From an uncultured Celeribacter sp. (GTDB lineage: Bacteria; Pseudomonadota; Alphaproteobacteria; Rhodobacterales; Rhodobacteraceae), in assembly GCF_963676475.1 (NCBI RefSeq), contig NZ_OY781106.1:2232001-2296000 (forward strand): a stretch of 64,000 bases of DNA. The letters run 5' to 3'. A program made the translations under genes and the position numbers. The notes beneath the pieces were generated by a model. It saw only the letters and a program-made list of their open reading frames with translations, did not search any database and was not told the DNA's origin. The stretch's first letter is position 1. The number at the start of each line of letters is the position of its first letter. Of this stretch, positions 23,966 to 32,533 are shown piece by piece.

Positions 23966-24325
23966 ATGACAAGCACCCAGACAACCACATCGGCACATGA
24001 TCTCGACCTCATCTTCGCAGCCCTTGGAGACCCGACCCGTCGGGCCATCCTGTCGATGCTGTTGGAGGATGACATGGCGGTCACCGATGTGGCCGATCCG
24101 TTCGAGATGTCCTTGGCGGCGGTGTCGAAGCACCTGACCATTCTGACCCGCGCAGGGTTGATCGCGCAGGAAAAGCGTGGGCGGGTGAAATGGTGCAAGC
24201 TGGAGCCGGACGCGATGCGCGCGGCGTCGGTGTGGATGCAGGGCTTTGGGCAGTTCGACGAGATTGATCTCGACGGGCTGGAACGGTTTCTGGAGCGCGA
24301 GCTGTCGCAAGAGGGCGACGCATAA
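23966..24325 (+). CDS. ArsR-family transcriptional regulator
   Basis: 119 residues. Winged helix with LIFAALGDPTRRAILSML, AVTDVADPFEMSLAAVSKHLTILTRAGLI and RGRVKWCKL. No classical metal-binding Cys cluster is present (one Cys only), as in the ArsR branch that pairs with SRPBCC/AHSA1 proteins. No such partner gene follows; a terminator comes directly after the stop. An alternative start at 23927 would put the start codon inside the operator. A 31-codon frame (23874-23969) preceded by aaagga ends ATGA on the 23966 start and could be a coupled leader (weak). Confidence 0.85.
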   Translation: MTSTQTTTSAHDLDLIFAALGDPTRRAILSMLLEDDMAVTDVADPFEMSLAAVSKHLTILTRAGLIAQEKRGRVKWCKLEPDAMRAASVWMQGFGQFDEIDLDGLERFLERELSQEGDA

Positions 24326-24360
24326 AAAACGCACGGCCACGAGGGAGCCGCGCGTTTTTA
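24325..24360. terminator. Terminator after the ArsR gene
   Basis: Stem aaaacgc-a-cggc / gccg-c-gcgtttt with a T-run, starting at the stop codon of the ArsR gene. It also faces the converging microprotein gene. Confidence 0.8.
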
Positions 24361-24383
24361 GGATTTCAGATGTCGCTCAGCGC

Positions 24384-24452
24384 TCAGAAGACAAAGCTCA
24401 GGATCGCGCCGACAACCACGACAAGACCGACCAGATAGATGACGTTGTTCAT
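24384..24452 (-). CDS. 22-residue membrane microprotein
   Basis: The frame encodes MNNVIYLVGLVVVVGAILS plus FVF, a single membrane helix with almost no flanks. A good ribosome site (cggagaaaag) precedes the ATG by a few bases, and the codons are well used in the local style. Similar tiny proteins beginning M-[EN]-NVIYLVGL are, from memory, widespread in roseobacters, but I could not search. It may associate with a larger membrane complex. It is below the usual annotation cutoff and easily missed. Confidence 0.6.
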   Translation of the reverse strand: MNNVIYLVGLVVVVGAILSFVF

Positions 24453-24517
24453 AACTTTTCTCCGCGTTTGTTCCGTTAGGAAGACAACGCGGAGAAGCGC
24501 CAAGAGTTCCCGCTCGG

Positions 24518-24636
24518 CTTAAAGCGTTTTTCGTTTAATCTGAATCAGATTGAGCGAGAAACGTTGCCACACTGAATTGATAGTGCTGCGTTTCTCAAAA
24601 TTGAGTGCCTCAAGTTTTTTGAGAAACGCTTTAGCG
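24518..24636. repeat. Composite palindromic element
   Basis: Two linked hairpins fill the gap between two minus-strand genes. The first has AATCTGA-a-TCAGATT at its top (24537-24551), extended by near-matching arms cgtttttcg / cgagaaacg. The second pairs gcgtttctcaaaa with ttttttgagaaacgc (24588-24630) and contains ttgag-tgc-ctcaa in its loop. The whole is bracketed by taaagcgttt and aaacgcttta. It resembles the short interspersed palindromes common in alphaproteobacterial genomes. Confidence 0.65.
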
Positions 24637-24642
24637 CACCAC

Positions 24643-25056
24643 TTAACGGACAACAAACACCGACATCTTGGCATGAGACGCAAGAGTGCCTGCGTTGGAA
24701 CCAAAGATATACTCTGCAAAGCCCGGCACATGGCTGGCCATGACCACCAAATCCGCGCCCAACTCATCGCTGGCTTTCATCAAAAGCGCATCGAGATCAA
24801 TCCGCAGATCGGTCGCAATCACCGGATGCGGCATGACGGGACGGCCATAGCGGTCGGACAGATCGGCGGCGAATTTTTCGAGCCGTGCGGTGTATTCGGC
24901 GGGGGTATGCCCCAAGGCATGCGGCGTCTCGGGGGCGACACCCACCACATGCACCGCAGAATCGTATTGCCCGGCAAGATCACCGGCGACGCCCAGAGCC
25001 TTTTCGAGACGGTCAATGTGACCGAGGTCAACGGGGATGACGATTGTTTTAAACAT
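24643..25056 (-). CDS. Universal stress protein (UspA family)
   Basis: 137 residues. A single Usp domain: MFKTIVIPVDL opening, HVVGVAPE strand, DLVVMASHVPGFAEYIFGSNAG (variant of the ATP-binding G-x2-G-x9-G-S/T loop) and KMSVFVVR end. The start at 25056 follows ggaggacct. Probably binds a nucleotide and is induced by stress (family knowledge). The palindromic element at 24518-24636 directly follows the stop and may act as its 3' end. Confidence 0.9.
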   Translation of the reverse strand: MFKTIVIPVDLGHIDRLEKALGVAGDLAGQYDSAVHVVGVAPETPHALGHTPAEYTARLEKFAADLSDRYGRPVMPHPVIATDLRIDLDALLMKASDELGADLVVMASHVPGFAEYIFGSNAGTLASHAKMSVFVVR

Positions 25057-25139
25057 AGGTCCTCCTTCCATACGGTTTGTTCGGATTGCCTTTAGTGTAA
25101 CAGAAACAGAGGGCTTACGATATGCGGAAGGTCAAACCC

Positions 25140-26066
25140 TCACGCTTCGTGCTTGAGAAGCAGGTAGAGCGCGAGGATGGTCAGGCCGATGCCGCCAAAG
25201 ACCAGAGCGGGCGGCGTACCGTGGCCCAGAGCGATCTCCCAGATGATCACCCAGGACGGCACGAGATAGGTGTAGGCCATGACCTTGGCCGCCGCCAGCC
25301 GCACGGAGGCATAGGCCAGCAAAGAGGCGGTGATGGTGGTGGCGAAGATGGTGATGTAGCCCAAGGCGATCCAGACGATGGCTGGAAGATGCGCCCAGTC
25401 GGTCGCCAGCATGTCTTTCCAGCCGAAGAGCAAAATGACGATCGTGGCGGAGGCCAGCACAAAAAAGGTGAAGACCAGTGTGCGCTCGCCGCGATGCAGA
25501 CGCGGCACCAGCGGGGTGTAAATCGCATGGGCCACGACACCGATGAAATAAAGCGCCTCCCCGCGTCCGACATGAAAGGCCAGAAACGCCTGAATATCGG
25601 CGCGGAAGATCACCCAAAGCGCGCCTGCCGCCCCGATGGCAAGCGCGATGGCGATGCGGCGCGTGGTGATTTGGCGCATGATCAGATAGCCGAAGCCTGC
25701 CGCCAGGAGAGGGGTCAGGGTGAAGACGGCGGAGGCGGAAACAGGTTCCGCAGTTTGCAGGCCCACGAACATCATCACGAAGTAGAGTGCGAAAATACCA
25801 CCAAGGATGAGGTAGCGCCACGGCTGACGGGTGGCCTCCCGCGAAATGCCCCCCGTGACCATCGTCATGATGCCGATGACAAGCGTGGCGATGGTGAACC
25901 GCACGCCGTTCAAGGCGAGCGGCGTAATTTCATTGGCGGCCATGGCGCCCAAGGAAAAGGATCCGGCGACGAGACAGGAAAAGGTGAGCATCGCCAGATG
26001 CCCGTTGCGGCGATCCTTGGCGGCAGCAGAATGGGGCACGGGCGAGGCGTCCTCTGATAAATTCAA
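25140..26066 (-). CDS. EamA/DMT-family transporter
   Basis: 308 residues with ten membrane helices in two EamA repeats (first about 25-150, second about 165-300). Inner-membrane permease or exporter of unknown metabolite. The open frame begins with TTG at 26066 without a visible ribosome site. The ATG for MLTFSCLVAG (about residue 26) is the alternative and would start right at the first helix. The conserved AYTYLVPSWVIIWEIALGHGTP marks the second repeat. The LysR gene upstream is co-oriented, but no link is evident. Confidence 0.8.
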   Translation of the reverse strand: MNLSEDASPVPHSAAAKDRRNGHLAMLTFSCLVAGSFSLGAMAANEITPLALNGVRFTIATLVIGIMTMVTGGISREATRQPWRYLILGGIFALYFVMMFVGLQTAEPVSASAVFTLTPLLAAGFGYLIMRQITTRRIAIALAIGAAGALWVIFRADIQAFLAFHVGRGEALYFIGVVAHAIYTPLVPRLHRGERTLVFTFFVLASATIVILLFGWKDMLATDWAHLPAIVWIALGYITIFATTITASLLAYASVRLAAAKVMAYTYLVPSWVIIWEIALGHGTPPALVFGGIGLTILALYLLLKHEA

Positions 26067-26149
26067 TTGATCGCACGTGTTTTAGCGACAGCGCCAGACA
26101 AGGTCCATGCGCCGCTTATGCACAGCACGCACGCATAATCCGTCACAGA

Positions 26150-27043
26150 TCAGGAATAGGGCCATTCCTTGGCGCGCGCTTTCAGGAAGGTCAAAAAGGA
26201 CTGAACCTTTGGCGTGCGGTGCAAATCGACATGGGTCACCAGCCAGTTCTGACTTTCCCATTCGGGTTGCGGTGACATGATCTGCACCAGATCGGGATTG
26301 TCATGCGCCATCCAGGTCGGCAGGAACCCAGCGCCTGCGCCCGCAAGGATCGCATCGGACATGGCCGTCAAATCGGACGTGCGGAACACGATCCGGTCAG
26401 ACGGCACATGATCGTTCATCCAGACCATGAACGGCGCGCGGGAATTGACGTCATCGAGCGACACGAACCGCAGCTCATGCGCCAGTTCCTCGCCCTCGCC
26501 CTTCGGCGCACCGAAGGCGTCGATGTAGCTTTGATGGGCGTAAAGACCAAAGGCCTGACGGTAGAAAGGCTGGACCACATTGTCGGGTTCCTGCGGCGGC
26601 TTGCCGCCCCGGATCGCGATATGGGCCTCGCCATATTCGAGGCGGAACACACGTTCGCCCGCCAGATAACGCACGGTCAAACCCGGGTGATCGCGTTGGA
26701 ACTCGGCCAGAATCGGCGCCAACAGAGGCCCCATCCCCGGCAGGGAGGTGACGACCAGCTCGCCCACCACCTCTTCGCCCCGGCCTTTGATCCGGGAGAC
26801 GAGTTGAGAGAATTGATCGTCGGTGGTTTGCGCCACTTTCAACAGGTCAATCCCCGCCTCGGTCGGCGTGTAGCCGCGGGCGTGGCGTTGAAAGAGTTTG
26901 ACACCCAAACGGCCCTCGAGCGCATCAATATGGCGGATCACGGTGGCGTGGTGCACACCGAGCGCCTGAGCGGCGCCGGAAACGGTGCCCATTTTTGCGA
27001 CCTGAAACGCGGTGCGGAACTCATCCCAATTTTCGACGGACAT
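26150..27043 (-). CDS. LysR-family transcriptional regulator
   Basis: 297 residues. The N-terminal winged helix (FQVAKMGTVSGAAQALGVHH, recognition helix ATVIRHIDALEGRLG) is followed by the two-lobed periplasmic-binding-like effector domain. Length and order are standard. The divergent target gene usually seen next to LysR genes is absent: the upstream gene (27110-27949) runs in the same direction. The effector is unknown. Confidence 0.9.
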   Translation of the reverse strand: MSVENWDEFRTAFQVAKMGTVSGAAQALGVHHATVIRHIDALEGRLGVKLFQRHARGYTPTEAGIDLLKVAQTTDDQFSQLVSRIKGRGEEVVGELVVTSLPGMGPLLAPILAEFQRDHPGLTVRYLAGERVFRLEYGEAHIAIRGGKPPQEPDNVVQPFYRQAFGLYAHQSYIDAFGAPKGEGEELAHELRFVSLDDVNSRAPFMVWMNDHVPSDRIVFRTSDLTAMSDAILAGAGAGFLPTWMAHDNPDLVQIMSPQPEWESQNWLVTHVDLHRTPKVQSFLTFLKARAKEWPYS

Positions 27044-27109
27044 AGCGGCCTCATGTGCAGAGGGGAACAGTTGGCGCCGATCATCGTGAGACCTGTTCGG
27101 AATTACAAG

Positions 27110-27949
27110 CTATTTTGCAGCAGAGCGGTTTCTTAATTCGGCCCAGACGCGCGCTGCCTCGGGGAGCGCCTCTTCTTTGGTCCACTCCTCGGCCAATGCT
27201 TCGCGTTCGACCTTGAGAAGGGCTTCCAGGGTTGCGATCCGATCTCCGCGCGCCTCATCCCCTTGCTCACGCATGTGATCCTGAAACCGATGCGAATGCA
27301 GGATCGTCGGCACGGCGTCCAACGGCTCCCAGGCATCAAGCATGGTCACCCGGCGCAGATTGAACTCCGGCGGCAGGACATAATAGCGCAGATCGCTTTC
27401 CCAAAGCAGATCCTTGAGGATGATCTGATCGCGATGGATGTCGTCGTCGGCAAAGAATCTCTCCGCCCAGTCATTGAGAAAGGCCAGCATCGCGGCGCTG
27501 TTGCGATAGAGGAAGACGCCGGAATTGTGCTGAGGAAAGGCATAGGGCGTGATGTGATCCCGGCCCTGTCGGATCAGCGACCAATCGCGGCGCACGTCAT
27601 GGCAGAGCGCACATTCGAAGCGGTCGAGAATCCCGAAGAGATCGCCCAGAGGCGCCACAAAGAGGGTATCGCTGTCGACATAAAGCGTGCGTTCAAAGCG
27701 GCTCGCCGGCATAGCGCGGAGTTTCTCGCGCGGATGCATGTCGTAGCTGGCTGTGACCCGATCAAACAGACCGGCGGGCAGATTTTCCGGCAGGTCCGTC
27801 ACCAGATCTATGGCAATCCCCGGCTCATGGTCCCGCAAAGAGCGTGCCGATTGGATCGCCAGATCGACATAGTCCTCGCCCCCCGCCACATAGAGCACAC
27901 CGCAGGTCAGGCCGTCCTGTTCAGAAATCGCAGGCTGTAGGTCTTGCAT
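27110..27949 (-). CDS. Glycosyltransferase-like protein with DxD motif
   Basis: 279 residues. The start at 27949 is set by gggaggg upstream; the open frame continues 96 codons further but without protein-like sequence. An N-terminal nucleotide-sugar fold (GVLYVAGGEDYVDLAIQSARSLR) leads to the metal-binding DSD in ERTLYVDSDTLFVA, then HNSGVFLYRNS and HSHRFQDHM. This is the GT8/nucleotide-diphospho-sugar-transferase pattern. Sugar and acceptor are unknown, and there are no polysaccharide genes adjacent. Confidence 0.8.
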   Translation of the reverse strand: MQDLQPAISEQDGLTCGVLYVAGGEDYVDLAIQSARSLRDHEPGIAIDLVTDLPENLPAGLFDRVTASYDMHPREKLRAMPASRFERTLYVDSDTLFVAPLGDLFGILDRFECALCHDVRRDWSLIRQGRDHITPYAFPQHNSGVFLYRNSAAMLAFLNDWAERFFADDDIHRDQIILKDLLWESDLRYYVLPPEFNLRRVTMLDAWEPLDAVPTILHSHRFQDHMREQGDEARGDRIATLEALLKVEREALAEEWTKEEALPEAARVWAELRNRSAAK

Positions 27950-28270
27950 CTGTCCCTCCCAACGGGTGTAGAAACGGGCGTATGAAAAGTGTAGCGCAAC
28001 AAGCTTGGCAATCCAGTCGGCCATATGCGCTTTGACTTGACTCCTCTTACGCACGCGCGTAGAGACCGGATCAAATTTCCCGGAAGTGTGCATCTTCCGG
28101 TCCTCAGGCCATAGGCCAGGATCGCCCCCCGTCAGCGTTATACGCCCACGGGGGCAAATGTGCATTTGCCGCGTTGTCAGTGTTTGATGGCGGCGCACGG
28201 GGTGTAAAATTCGCCGCTTCGTCCCCAGATGGAGCATATCGTCAACGGCCCCCTTAAAGGAGAACGGCCC

Positions 28271-29785
28271 ATGTTTGAAAATCTGTCCGACCGCCTCTCA
28301 GGCGTCTTCGACAAGCTCACCAAACAAGGTGCCCTGTCCGAAGACGATGTAAAAACCGCGCTGCGCGAAGTGCGTGTCGCGCTTCTTGAGGCCGACGTCT
28401 CGCTGCCGGTTGCCCGCGATTTCGTCAAGGCGGTGACCGAGAAAGCCACCGGCCAGGCCGTGACCAAATCCGTCACGCCGGGTCAGCAGGTCGTCAAGAT
28501 CGTGCATGACGAGCTGGTGCATGTGTTGCAAGGCGACGAGGCCGACATCGGGTCTCTCAAGGTCGACAACCCGCCCGCCCCGATCCTTATGGTCGGTCTG
28601 CAGGGTGGTGGTAAAACCACGACCACGGCGAAACTCGCCAAGCGCCTGAAAGAAAAACACGGCAAGCGCGTGCTGATGGCCTCTTTGGACGTCTACCGCC
28701 CCGCCGCGATGGACCAGCTCAAAGTCTTGGGCGAACAGATCGGCGTCGATACGCTTCCGATCGTGCCGGGTCAAAGCCCCGCCGACATCGCCAAACGCGC
28801 GAAACAACAGGCCGCCATGGCCGGGTATGACGTCTACATGCTCGACACCGCGGGCCGTCTGTCCATTGACGATGCCCTGATGGCCGAGGTCGAGGAGGTC
28901 AAAGCGATCACCTCGCCGCGTGAGACGCTGTTGGTGGTCGACGGCCTCACCGGTCAGGACGCCGTGCACACGGCGGAAAACTTTGACGGCCGCATCGGCA
29001 TCTCCGGCGTCGTTCTGACCCGGATGGACGGGGACGGTCGCGGTGGGGCTGCGCTCTCCATGCGCGCGGTCACCGGCAAGCCGATCAAATTCGTCGGTCT
29101 CGGCGAAAAGATGGACGCTCTTGAAGAGTTCCACCCGGACCGCGTTGCGGGCCGCATCCTTGGCATGGGCGACATCGTGGCCCTCGTCGAGAAAGCGCAG
29201 GAAACCATCGAGGCCGAACAGGCCGAAAAGATGGCCCGGCGCTTTGCCAAGGGTCGGTTCAACATGAACGACATGAAAATGCAGCTTGAGCAGATGCAGA
29301 AAATGGGCGGCATGGAATCGATCATGGGCATGATGCCGGGCATGAAAAAAGCCGCCTCTCAGATCAAGGAAAGCGGCTTTGACGACAGCGTTTTCAAACG
29401 TCAGGTCGCGCTGATCAACTCGATGACCAAAAAAGAGCGCGCCAACCCGCAGCTTTTGCAAGCCTCGCGCAAGAAACGTATCGCCAAAGGCGCGGGCCTT
29501 GAGGTCTCCGAGCTCAATCAGCTTATCAAGATGCACCGCCAGATGTCGGATGCGATGAAAAAGATGAGCAAGATGAAGGGCGGCATGTTCAAACAGGCCT
29601 TGAAAGGCATGTTGGGCAAAGGCGGTCCGCAGGGGCTTGAAGACATGGACCCTGCAAAGATGGCCGAGGCGACCAAAGCTCTTGGCGGTGCGATGCCGAA
29701 AGGCATGGGCGGACTTGGCGGCCTGCCGGGTCTGGGCGGCGCATCGCTTCCGCCGGGTCTCTCGGGTTTCGGGAAGAAAAAGTAA
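28271..29785 (+). CDS. ffh: Signal recognition particle protein Ffh
   Basis: 504 residues. N domain (1-85), GTPase G domain with GLQGGGKTTT (P loop), DVYRPAAMDQL, DTAGRL and TRMDGDGRGGAAL, then the methionine-rich M domain (FNMNDMKMQLEQMQKMGGME...). It ends in a Gly/Met/Pro-rich tail typical of alphaproteobacteria. Binds 4.5S RNA and delivers nascent membrane proteins to FtsY. The start at 28271 has aaaggaga upstream; the longer frame is rejected. Leads a block of translation genes. Confidence 0.97.
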   Translation: MFENLSDRLSGVFDKLTKQGALSEDDVKTALREVRVALLEADVSLPVARDFVKAVTEKATGQAVTKSVTPGQQVVKIVHDELVHVLQGDEADIGSLKVDNPPAPILMVGLQGGGKTTTTAKLAKRLKEKHGKRVLMASLDVYRPAAMDQLKVLGEQIGVDTLPIVPGQSPADIAKRAKQQAAMAGYDVYMLDTAGRLSIDDALMAEVEEVKAITSPRETLLVVDGLTGQDAVHTAENFDGRIGISGVVLTRMDGDGRGGAALSMRAVTGKPIKFVGLGEKMDALEEFHPDRVAGRILGMGDIVALVEKAQETIEAEQAEKMARRFAKGRFNMNDMKMQLEQMQKMGGMESIMGMMPGMKKAASQIKESGFDDSVFKRQVALINSMTKKERANPQLLQASRKKRIAKGAGLEVSELNQLIKMHRQMSDAMKKMSKMKGGMFKQALKGMLGKGGPQGLEDMDPAKMAEATKALGGAMPKGMGGLGGLPGLGGASLPPGLSGFGKKK

Positions 29786-29786
29786 T

Positions 29787-30329
29787 ATGACCCTCGCCCC
29801 CACCATAGAAACCCAGCGCCTGCGCTTGCGCGGCCATGTCGAAGCGGATTTCAACGCCTTCGCCGACATGTTCGCCTCTGATCGCGCGCGCTACATGCAT
29901 GGCCCGCTCACGCGACGTCAGGCATGGTTTGCCTTCTGTGGGGACGTGGCACAATGGCAACTCTTTGGGCATGGCGCCTGGGGTGTGGAGCGCTTGGAAG
30001 ACGGTGCTTTCGTCGGTCAGGTCGCGCTGAACAAACCGCCGCATTTCCCCGAACTTGAGCTTGGCTGGTTCGTGCTCGAAGGCTTCGAGGGCCAAGGCTA
30101 CGCGCTTGAGGCCGCCACAGCCGCCCGCGATTACGCCTATGTCGAGATGGGCCGCGACACACTTGTGTCCTACATCGATGCGGCCAACACCCGCTCGGTC
30201 GCTTTGGCCGAACGCATGGGCGCCGAATGCGACGAGATGGCCGAAACGCCCGATGGCGAAGACTGCCTCGTCTACCGCCACCCCACACCCGACGCGCTGC
30301 AAGACGGCGGCATGGAGGCCTACGCATGA
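29787..30329 (+). CDS. GNAT-family acetyltransferase
   Basis: 180 residues of the RimJ/RimL type: TIETQRLRLRGHVEADF opening, FVGQVALNKPPHFPELELGWFVLEGFEGQGYALEA (acetyl-CoA loop region) and DAANTRSVALAERMGA. Its ATG begins one base after the ffh stop with no ribosome site of its own, so translation is coupled to ffh. It may acetylate a protein N-terminus or a small molecule; the target is unknown. The next gene overlaps by 4 nt. Confidence 0.88.
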   Translation: MTLAPTIETQRLRLRGHVEADFNAFADMFASDRARYMHGPLTRRQAWFAFCGDVAQWQLFGHGAWGVERLEDGAFVGQVALNKPPHFPELELGWFVLEGFEGQGYALEAATAARDYAYVEMGRDTLVSYIDAANTRSVALAERMGAECDEMAETPDGEDCLVYRHPTPDALQDGGMEAYA

Positions 30330-30625
30330 ACGAGACCCAAATCCGCGCGCAGGAGGTGCTCAAGGAGCATCGCGAAAGCATCGACCGGCTGGACGCGATC
30401 CTCGTCTACACGCTGGGCGAGCGGTTCAAACACACGCAGGCCGTTGGCAAACTCAAGGCCGCCCACGATCTTCCGCCGTCGGACCCGGCGCGCGAAGAAA
30501 AACAGATTGCCCGGCTCGAAGAGCTCGCCGTTGCGGCGGATCTCGATCCGGAATTCGCAAAGGAATTCCTGAAGTTCATCATTCAGGAAGTCATTCACCA
30601 CCACGAAAAACACCAGGATTGCTAA
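30326..30625 (+). CDS. Chorismate mutase, AroQ type
   Basis: 99 residues, the all-helical AroQ domain alone. RESIDRLDAILVYTLGERFKHTQAVGKLKAA carries the substrate-binding Arg and Lys residues, and the C-terminal helix is EFLKFIIQEVIHHHEKHQ. Converts chorismate to prephenate for Phe/Tyr. It overlaps the acetyltransferase stop by ATGA and precedes rpsP, a common arrangement in Rhodobacterales. Confidence 0.9.
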   Translation: MNETQIRAQEVLKEHRESIDRLDAILVYTLGERFKHTQAVGKLKAAHDLPPSDPAREEKQIARLEELAVAADLDPEFAKEFLKFIIQEVIHHHEKHQDC

Positions 30626-30674
30626 GGCCTTACCCGGACCTTGGCTCAATAGTCAGACTTAGGAGAAACACATC

Positions 30675-31064
30675 ATGGCTATGAAAATTCGTCTCGCCCG
30701 CGGCGGTTCCAAAAAGCGCCCCTTCTACAGCATCGTTGCGTCCGATTCCCGCATGCCGCGTGATGGCCGCTTCATCGAGAAACTGGGCACCTACAACCCG
30801 CTCCTGCCGAAAGACAGCGAAGAGCGCGTGAAAATGAACATGGAGCGTGTGCAATACTGGCTCGGCCAAGGCGCTCAACCGACCGACCGTGTGTCCCGTA
30901 TGCTCGAAGCCGCTGGCGTGCTCGCGAAAAAAGAGCGCAACAACCCGAAGAAAGCCGTTCCGGGCAAAAAAGCTCAGGACCGCGCTGAAGAGAAAGCTGC
31001 GAAAGCTGCCGAGGCCGCTGAAGCTGCCGCTGCACCGGCAGAAGACGCCGCTGCTGAAGAGTAA
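30675..31064 (+). CDS. rpsP: 30S ribosomal protein S16
   Basis: 129 residues. The conserved MAMKIRLARGGSKKRPFYSIVASDSRMPRDGRFIEKLG start and the core to about residue 80 are standard. The C-terminal 45 residues are an Ala/Glu/Lys-rich extension seen in alphaproteobacteria. Strong ribosome site (aggagaaac). Confidence 0.97.
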   Translation: MAMKIRLARGGSKKRPFYSIVASDSRMPRDGRFIEKLGTYNPLLPKDSEERVKMNMERVQYWLGQGAQPTDRVSRMLEAAGVLAKKERNNPKKAVPGKKAQDRAEEKAAKAAEAAEAAAAPAEDAAAEE

Positions 31065-31104
31065 GCACACCCGGATATCCGTCCGAGTGAGTCTCTCTCA
31101 TTCG

Positions 31105-31139
31105 AAAGCGCAGGTGGTTCGCCCATCTGCGCTTTTCTC
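31105..31139 (+). terminator. Terminator after rpsP
   Basis: Stem aaagcgcaggtgg / cccatctgcgcttt (one G-T wobble) followed by a T-rich run. It ends the ffh-rpsP transcript before bluB. Confidence 0.85.
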
Positions 31140-31268
31140 TTTCCCTCTTGATCTGTGAGCAATAAATTAAGGCCACACTTGCATTCTGCCATTTGCGCAC
31201 AATCAAAGTGAACGTAAAATCAACCCGCTACGCTGACGTCATATCTGAGCACTCCCAGGGGATCGAAG

Positions 31269-31916
31269 ATGATCAACACTGCTGCAATCGGACAGTTTTC
31301 TGCCGCTTTTCGCAAAGATTTTTCCGAGCTTATGCGCTGGCGCCGCGATGTGCGCAGCTTTCAGGACACGCCTGTCGATGCCGAGGCTCTCGCACGCTGT
31401 CTCGACGCCTTCAAACTCGCGCCTTCCGTCAGCCTGACCCAGCCCTGGCGTCTCGTTGACATCAAAAGCGACGGCGCCCGCAAGGCCGTCGTCGAGAATT
31501 TCAAAAGCTTCAACGCCAGTGCGCTCTCCGGTGCGGACGGCGAAACCGCGAAGGGCTTTGCCACGCAAAAGCTCAAAGGGCTTGAAGTGGCGCCAGTGCA
31601 ATACGCCGTGTTCAGCGATGGCGCCGCGACCGAAGGGCATGTGCTCGATCTCTCCTCCATCCCGCAGGTGTTGGACTATTCCGTCGCCGCTGCGATCATG
31701 CAATTCTGGCTGGCGCTCAGGGTCGAAGGCATCGGCATGGGCTGGGTGTCCCGCTTTGATCCGGCACAGCTTCAGGCCGATCTCGACATCGCGCAAAGCT
31801 GGACGCTGGTGGGCTATCTCTGCATCGGCTACCCGACCGCAGACAGCACCGAGCCGGACCTGCAAACCCGTGGCTATGAGACCCGCGCGCCGGAGCTTGA
31901 GCTTCTCGCGCGCTGA
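31269..31916 (+). CDS. bluB: 5,6-dimethylbenzimidazole synthase
   Basis: 215 residues of the nitroreductase fold. The BluB-specific RWRRDVRSF (Asp27, equivalent of the Asp needed for flavin fragmentation) is present. So are APSVSLTQPWR, LKGLEVAPVQYAVF and the late GMGWVSRFDPAQL. Converts FMNH2 and O2 to the lower ligand of vitamin B12. No other cobalamin genes or B12 riboswitch lie in the window. It sits between rpsP and rimM with its own upstream gap (about 130 nt). Confidence 0.85.
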   Translation: MINTAAIGQFSAAFRKDFSELMRWRRDVRSFQDTPVDAEALARCLDAFKLAPSVSLTQPWRLVDIKSDGARKAVVENFKSFNASALSGADGETAKGFATQKLKGLEVAPVQYAVFSDGAATEGHVLDLSSIPQVLDYSVAAAIMQFWLALRVEGIGMGWVSRFDPAQLQADLDIAQSWTLVGYLCIGYPTADSTEPDLQTRGYETRAPELELLAR

Positions 31917-32023
31917 TCTTCTGCGCTGAGACCTGCGAATTCCCTCAGGCGGGTGCTTCAAACCCGCCTGAAAACGCTTTAGGTTGGCGCGAAATCGTCC
32001 AGACCTCAAACAGCGAGCCAAAC

Positions 32024-32533
32024 ATGAGTGACACGCGGATCATCGTCGGAGCCATCGCCGGCGCCTTTGGCGTAAATGGCGAAGTGCGGATCAAAAGCTT
32101 TTGCTCCGAGCCGGAGGCCATCGGCGACTACGCGCCTTTGACCTCGGAAGACGGCACGCAGACCTTTGAGCTGACACTGACCCGCGCGATCAAGAACGGC
32201 TTTGCCGCCGAGATCGAGGGCGTTGACACCAAGGAAGAGGCCGATGCGCTCAAGGGCGTGACGCTGTTTGCCGACCGCGATGCGCTGCCGTCGCTGCCCG
32301 ATGACGAATATTACCACGCCGATCTGATCGGCCTCACCGTGCTGGACACCGGCGGCACAGAGCTTGGCCAGGTGCGCAATGTGCTCAACCACGGCGCGGG
32401 CGATCTGTTGGAAGTGCATGGTCCAGGTCTCAAAGCGCCTGTTCTTTTGCCCTTCACCATGGCCAATGTGCCGACGGTCGATCTGGCCGCAGGCCGCATC
32501 ATCGCCGACCCGCCCGAGGGTCTGTTCGAATGA
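32024..32533 (+). CDS. rimM: Ribosome maturation factor RimM
   Basis: 169 residues. N-terminal RimM domain (IIVGAIAGAFGVNGEVRIKSF) and C-terminal PRC-like barrel (YYHADLIGLTVLDTGG, LLEVHGPG, VLLPFT). Assists 30S head assembly around S19. Stop overlaps the trmD start by ATGA. Confidence 0.95.
   Translation: MSDTRIIVGAIAGAFGVNGEVRIKSFCSEPEAIGDYAPLTSEDGTQTFELTLTRAIKNGFAAEIEGVDTKEEADALKGVTLFADRDALPSLPDDEYYHADLIGLTVLDTGGTELGQVRNVLNHGAGDLLEVHGPGLKAPVLLPFTMANVPTVDLAAGRIIADPPEGLFE

Noticed and set aside
28298..29869. 523-codon open frame antisense to ffh
   Set aside because: Shadow frame rich in His, Arg and Phe opposite a certain gene; long antisense frames are expected at this GC content.
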